Assembly (NCBI RefSeq): GCF_001644035.1
Contig: NZ_LUUG01000073.1
Location: 1-64,000, forward strand
DNA: 64,000 bases
DNA from: Methylomonas methanica
Lineage (GTDB): Bacteria > Pseudomonadota > Gammaproteobacteria > Methylococcales > Methylomonadaceae
Reading direction: 5' to 3'
Shown here: positions 56,234 to 64,000 of the stretch, piece after piece
Position numbering within the stretch: position 1 is the stretch's first letter
How the letters are laid out: each line of letters begins with the position of its first letter
Made by a program: the position numbers and the translations under genes
The notes under the pieces: model-generated
The model's database searches: none
What the model was told of the DNA's origin: nothing
What the model saw: only the letters and a program-made list of their open reading frames with translations

Positions 56234-58663
56234 ATGTCCTTGCTCGATTACTTTCGTCGTAGCGTTCGCCGCCGAATTACTTGGACCTTCGGCTTGTTCG
56301 TCGCGCTGTCTATGGTCACGGTGACGACCACGGTGGGTTTCCGCCTGTTTTCGACTATTACCGCCAATCTGACTCATCAGCTTGAGGAACACGGTCGACA
56401 AGATGCCACACTATTGATACAACGCATCGAATATCTGCTGGAAAGCGCCAGCGTACTGGTCAAGAATCCGCTGGTCATCAACGGCTTGAACGATGCCCAA
56501 GGCCGCCTGAGCTACCTGCCGGAGCTGGTAAAGAACTTCAGCGAAGGCCGCGATGTACGCGCCGTTGCCTTGCTCGGTTTCGACGGCAAGCCGGTCTATT
56601 CCAGCCTGATGAACTTGCCTACCTATGGCGATTCGGCCGAGTTACGTAGCGCACTTGCCAATGGCATCGTCAGTTACCTGGTCGACGCGGAACGCGGTGA
56701 ATGGGTGGTGTTTGTGCCGGTCAGCTATTACAGCACTACCCAGGGCGCTCTAGTGGTGGTCTTCGATCTCAGCGCGGTGACCAAGCGTGTGCTGCAAAGT
56801 GACGAGTTAATCGGCCATCGGTTGCGGGTGGCGGACAAGGTTATCTACCAGCGCCAGCCTGTCGACAACAGTGACATGCTGGTAGTGAGCCAGCCGCTGG
56901 TCAGCGACGGCGAAAGCTTTCTGGCCGGGCTCAAGCTCGAAATCGAGGCCTCGACGCCGCGCCGCCACTACCTTAATCCGGCCGTCCTGGCGGTACGCGA
57001 CGTCGCCATTTTAGGTCTGGCTTTGACGCTGGTCGCGATCGCGACCGCCTCCTGGATAGGCTTCAGCGTGTCGCGGCCGATCCTGTTGTTGCGCCAGCGT
57101 GTCGCTGCGGCGGACGGTAGCCCGGAGAGGCGCTGTGCGCCGCTCGGCACGACCGATGAGCTCGATGATCTTGCCGAAAAATTCGATCAGCGCACTAGCG
57201 AATTGTGGGACATACAGCAACATCTTGAGGAATTGGTAGCCGAGCGCACCAAAAAACTTTCCATAGCCAAGGATGCCGCTGAGGCCGCCAATCGCGCCAA
57301 AAGCATCTTCCTCGCCAACATGAGCCACGAGTTGCGCACGCCGCTGAATGCGATTCTCGGTTTCTCGAGCATGATGCGCTCCGATCCCGACTTGCCCCAA
57401 ACCCAGCGCGATAACCTCAACATTATCAATCGTAGCGGTGAGCATTTGTTGAAGCTGATCAACGATGTGCTGGAAGTGGCCAAAATCGAGGCGGGGCGCC
57501 TGCAATTGGAGGTCGCCCCGTTCGATTTGGGCGGCATGGTGCGGGATGTCGCCGAGATGATGCAAATGCGCGCCGAGCAAAAAGGCTTGCGTCTCGATCT
57601 TGATCAGTCTTCTGAGTTTCCTCGCTACATCAAGGGCGACGAGGCGCGCCTGCGTCAGACCTTGATCAATCTGGTGGGCAACGCCGTGAAATTTACCGAA
57701 CAGGGCGTTGTCACCATCCGTCTGGGCGTGAAGCAAAATCGGCGGCAGCATTTGCTGCTTGAGGTTGAGGATACCGGCCCCGGTATTCATCTGGATGACC
57801 AGAAGCGTCTTTTCGAACCCTTCGTGCAGCTGGTGGAAGGCTGTGTGAATAAAGGTACGGGGCTTGGATTGACCATTAGCCGCCAGTTTGTGCGACTAAT
57901 GGGCGGTGATATCAGTGTGGCAAGCACGCCAGGCAAGGGCTCATTGTTCCGCATCGAGTTGCCGGTGGAAACGGCAAGCGCGGATGATGTCGTTAAACCT
58001 GAGGCTAAAAAACAAGGCGAAGTGATAGGGATTGCACCGGGGCAGCCTGTCTACCGCATCCTGATTGCCGAAGACCAACTTGAGAATCAACTATTGCTCA
58101 GCCGATTGATGACAAGCATCGGTCTGGAGGTGAAGGTGGCGGAAAACGGCGAACAATGCGTCGAAACCTACCGGAACTGGCAACCAGACCTGATCTGGAT
58201 GGACAGGCGCATGCCAGTCATGAGCGGCGAGGAAGCCACCAAGCGTATTCGCCAATTGCCCGATGGCGGGAAGGTCAAAATCGTCGCGGTCACCGCCGAA
58301 GTCTTTAAGGAACAGCAGCAGGAGATGCTTGACGCCGGCATGGACGATTTCGTGGGTAAGCCCTACCGCTTTGGGGAAATATACGACAGCCTGACGCGGC
58401 AATTGGGCATACGCTACCTGTATCGCTCCGACACCCTGGAGGAACAAACCGAAGCCGTCGTATTGAAATCCGAAATGCTGGACAGTTTGCCGGTTGCGCT
58501 ACGCAACGAACTTAAAGGCGCACTGCAAGAGCTGGATAGCGAACGCATCTCAGAAGCCATCCGGCAAATCAGCGAAGTCGACACGACATTGGGTCGCGTA
58601 TTGTCCAATCTAGCTGACTATTTCAACTACCCAGCCATTTTGAAGGCACTGGAGAGGGACTAG
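56234..58663 (+). CDS. Hybrid sensor histidine kinase (HAMP-like, HisKA-HATPase-REC)
   Basis: 809 aa. TM1 at about 15-38 and TM2 at about 256-280 enclose a periplasmic domain. A HAMP-like region and coiled coil lead to HisKA with His365 (SHELRTP), HATPase (DTGPGIHLDD, GTGLGLTI), a receiver with Asp657 (WMDRRMPVM) and the same C-terminal helical domain as the kinase at 48482. From the HisKA on, the two kinases are close paralogs. No PAS domains are present here. It is cotranscribed with the fused binding protein, which probably signals to its periplasmic domain. Confidence 0.93.
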   Translation: MSLLDYFRRSVRRRITWTFGLFVALSMVTVTTTVGFRLFSTITANLTHQLEEHGRQDATLLIQRIEYLLESASVLVKNPLVINGLNDAQGRLSYLPELVKNFSEGRDVRAVALLGFDGKPVYSSLMNLPTYGDSAELRSALANGIVSYLVDAERGEWVVFVPVSYYSTTQGALVVVFDLSAVTKRVLQSDELIGHRLRVADKVIYQRQPVDNSDMLVVSQPLVSDGESFLAGLKLEIEASTPRRHYLNPAVLAVRDVAILGLALTLVAIATASWIGFSVSRPILLLRQRVAAADGSPERRCAPLGTTDELDDLAEKFDQRTSELWDIQQHLEELVAERTKKLSIAKDAAEAANRAKSIFLANMSHELRTPLNAILGFSSMMRSDPDLPQTQRDNLNIINRSGEHLLKLINDVLEVAKIEAGRLQLEVAPFDLGGMVRDVAEMMQMRAEQKGLRLDLDQSSEFPRYIKGDEARLRQTLINLVGNAVKFTEQGVVTIRLGVKQNRRQHLLLEVEDTGPGIHLDDQKRLFEPFVQLVEGCVNKGTGLGLTISRQFVRLMGGDISVASTPGKGSLFRIELPVETASADDVVKPEAKKQGEVIGIAPGQPVYRILIAEDQLENQLLLSRLMTSIGLEVKVAENGEQCVETYRNWQPDLIWMDRRMPVMSGEEATKRIRQLPDGGKVKIVAVTAEVFKEQQQEMLDAGMDDFVGKPYRFGEIYDSLTRQLGIRYLYRSDTLEEQTEAVVLKSEMLDSLPVALRNELKGALQELDSERISEAIRQISEVDTTLGRVLSNLADYFNYPAILKALERD

Positions 58664-59062
58664 GCATTCGAGTCTGAGATATAGCCCCATGTCGACGATA
58701 TAAGGTTTTTAGCTTACGACTGTCCGTTGTCTGGCAATAATCAGTCGATCAAGAAAATACTTTGAACGGCAATTTGGGGTCGATAATCTCCCTTCGATCA
58801 GACTTGACGCGAAAGCGTTCGGTCATAGTTCCATGCCTGGACCGCATAACCTTAACTTTATTTTTTAACCCAGTTTTGCGCAAATCGGCATCCCAACGGA
58901 ATCGCCTTTACGCGCTATTGGCCCCTCGTTGCCGCGAGTAGAGTCGTCCGATAAGTTTTGGCCTGACACGGGCTTATTTCCGGCATTCAAAGTTTTCTTC
59001 CTGAATATTTATCGACAACCTTACTGGGCTGAAGCTTAACGATCTATATTACGGAAACAATT
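58664..59062. other. Gene-free stretch between kinase and DUF2138 gene
   Basis: 399 bp between convergent genes. No gene, no strong hairpin and no repeat that I recognise from elsewhere in the window. Confidence 0.4.
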
Positions 59063-62604
<3,542 letters not shown>

Positions 62605-62621
62605 TTATTCCATGCTCAGGA

Positions 62622-63344
62622 TTAAACGGCAGCCCGACGCCGTTGCAGACCCAAAAAGCCGACCAAACCAGTCAAGAACATCCAGGCCGCTGCTGGCAAA
62701 GGCACCGGAGAACCTAAACCGCCGCCGCCCGCTGTGTCACCATCGCTAACAAATGAATCGCTTTCTCCGTCCGTACCAATTGATCTGACATGTAAGCCGA
62801 TGCGTAAAGCTTCGTCTTGCAGGCCATGCGCAAGGTCCAAAAAGCTGACGCCAGTCTGCAAGGCTATACGAATACCCAGCAAATCATTACTGGCGTTGAT
62901 CCCTTTGCTAGGATTGCCCGGATTAACATCAGCGCCAAAACCAGAAGTTGCAACAAAAGGGGTAACCAGTGAGTTGCCAGCTGGCAAATTGTTTGGGTTC
63001 AGGGTAGTACCAAAATCGGTAGTGCCACCAAGCTGCAGAAAAGGGGCGTATTGAGACAGCAGAAAGTTACTATCGTCAAAATAGATCTCGGCAATATTGG
63101 AAGCAATGCCCACAGCGTTTTTAAACGTGAACAATACATCATTGGCACCAATACTTTGATTCAAAATTGAAAAAGCATCGGCTTGATTGAAAACATCAAC
63201 ACTCAATTGGCTAGCCACGTTTTGACTGCTGTTACTGGTAACACGGTTAAAATCCAGGCTTATAGGCGAGGCAAAAACTTGGGTGCTGGATAACAGTAAT
63301 ACTCCAGCTGCTACAAACGATTTGCTTAAAACGAACGATTTCAT
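62622..63344 (-). CDS. PEP-CTERM sorting-domain protein
   Basis: 240 aa from the ATG at 63344; an ATG at 63359 is possible. Signal peptide KSFVAAGVLLLSSTQVFA, a beta-rich extracellular middle with little similarity to known enzymes, a Gly spacer, then the C-terminal sorting tail VPLPAAAWMFLTGLVGFLGLQRRR. This is the PEP-CTERM variant with VPLPAA, an exosortase substrate that becomes anchored and processed at the envelope. It implies an exosortase (EpsH/XrtA) elsewhere in the genome. A terminator follows. Confidence 0.9.
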   Translation of the reverse strand: MKSFVLSKSFVAAGVLLLSSTQVFASPISLDFNRVTSNSSQNVASQLSVDVFNQADAFSILNQSIGANDVLFTFKNAVGIASNIAEIYFDDSNFLLSQYAPFLQLGGTTDFGTTLNPNNLPAGNSLVTPFVATSGFGADVNPGNPSKGINASNDLLGIRIALQTGVSFLDLAHGLQDEALRIGLHVRSIGTDGESDSFVSDGDTAGGGGLGSPVPLPAAAWMFLTGLVGFLGLQRRRAAV

Positions 63345-63440
63345 TACAAGGTCTCTCATGATTTTAAAAGCGATGCTTGATTCTATAGTCTTAGCAATTC
63401 ACTCACAACCCTCCCCAAAGGGCAGTAAGGAAGGATAAAG

Positions 63441-64000
63441 TTATTCGAGAGTCCCTTGCAAACGGGTAACCCAAGCGTCTTTCGCATTCGGATCGACATG
63501 AAACGCCAGCGCCACCGGCTTGTGCAACAAACCTTCTTCTCCAGAGGCGTTAGGGTTGAGCTGGCGTTTTTCCACAAAGTCTATCAAGCGCCGCAGGTGG
63601 TAAACCAGCAACACTCGATTGCCCTCGCTACCTTTGTAGATTAAATAGCCCACATTATCTTCGCTCAAGTCCGGGTTGCGGGAGATCAGCGCTGCCAATT
63701 TGGTGTCGCAAATGCCGGCCAGGCTTTTCAATACCGAATCCGGATGCAGGCGGATCAATCCCAGGAAATGCTCGACCAAGTTGCCGGCCAGTTGCTGCTG
63801 TTGCAGTTGCTCCAGCTCGGCATCGCTGAGTAAGAAACTTTCCGCGACCAGATAATGCCGGTCACGTTCGCCGTCGTTGGCAAACAGCGAAATCTTTGCC
63901 ACCGCCGTGTCCTCCAAGGCATTCAGGAATTCTTGCGGCGAACGGATGTGTTTATCGATGGTGACCACCCAGGGCAAGGCGCGACCGGTCGCTTCAAAGC
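63441..64000 (-). CDS. Hypothetical protein, 5' end outside the window
   Basis: At least 186 codons on the minus strand, still open at the window edge (FEATGRALPWVVTIDKHIRS). The TTG inside LPW is probably internal, so the true start lies beyond 64000. Soluble, helical, with SLFANDGERDRHYLVAE, HFLGLIRLHPDSVLKSLAGI and VLLVYHLRRLIDFVEKRQ. I do not recognise a family. Confidence 0.7.
   Translation of the reverse strand, partial: FEATGRALPWVVTIDKHIRSPQEFLNALEDTAVAKISLFANDGERDRHYLVAESFLLSDAELEQLQQQQLAGNLVEHFLGLIRLHPDSVLKSLAGICDTKLAALISRNPDLSEDNVGYLIYKGSEGNRVLLVYHLRRLIDFVEKRQLNPNASGEEGLLHKPVALAFHVDPNAKDAWVTRLQGTLE

Overview
The window looks like chromosome of a gammaproteobacterium, most likely a Methylococcales methanotroph of the Methylomonas type. 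That placement rests on my recognition of overall protein style and gene mix (SpeA/SpeE, PilT/PilU, PolA, PEP-CTERM/exosortase-linked proteins, a RAYT transposase, many palindromic intergenic repeats). No methane-oxidation gene or rRNA lies in the window, so it is inference.

Layout. 0-9.1 kb: UDP-glucose dehydrogenase, a beta-hydroxyacid dehydrogenase, an SGNH esterase, the divergent polyamine pair speA/speE, an FHA-GGDEF cyclase, and small envelope proteins. 9.2-20.8 kb: a MacAB-like exporter whose two permeases (9.2-11.6 kb) lie apart from its ATPase and adaptor (19.0-20.8 kb). Between them sit a TonB receptor, its divergent AraC regulator, an amidohydrolase with a His-rich loop, a DMT transporter and a ferritin-like protein. 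20.9-28.7 kb: a toxin-antitoxin pair, a PD-(D/E)XK-like protein overlapping an NfeD/SPFH pair, the TgpA-DUF58-MoxR operon and a DksA-type zinc-finger protein. 28.8-41.6 kb: pilT-pilU, an MltB-like transglycosylase, an MBL hydrolase, polA, a Uma2 nuclease, a PepSY membrane protein, a dicarboxylate symporter, a RAYT gene flanked by two palindromes, and a DUF898 protein.

41.7-62.4 kb is the most unusual part. A bacterial alpha-2-macroglobulin gene (41.7-46.6 kb) is separated by about 12.5 kb from the partner genes it usually sits with: DUF2138 (59.1-60.7 kb) and a fused DUF2135+DUF1175 protein (60.7-62.4 kb). The intervening segment holds two sensory modules, each a periplasmic-binding-type protein beside a large hybrid histidine kinase with a near-identical C-terminal half. 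In one module the binding protein is a membrane-anchored fusion of a TRAP (DctP-type) solute-binding domain and an ABC amino-acid-type (LivK-like) domain. Between the modules is about 1.9 kb of debris: a broken copy of part of the alpha-2-macroglobulin gene, a PIN-toxin remnant, a composite palindrome and a 106-bp tandem repeat.

A second theme is repeats. Nested palindromic elements with shared modules are scattered through intergenic DNA. Some have entered reading frames: inside polA at the junction of the 5'-nuclease and Klenow parts, in the linker of the DUF2135-DUF1175 fusion, and at the N-terminus of the MltB-like protein.
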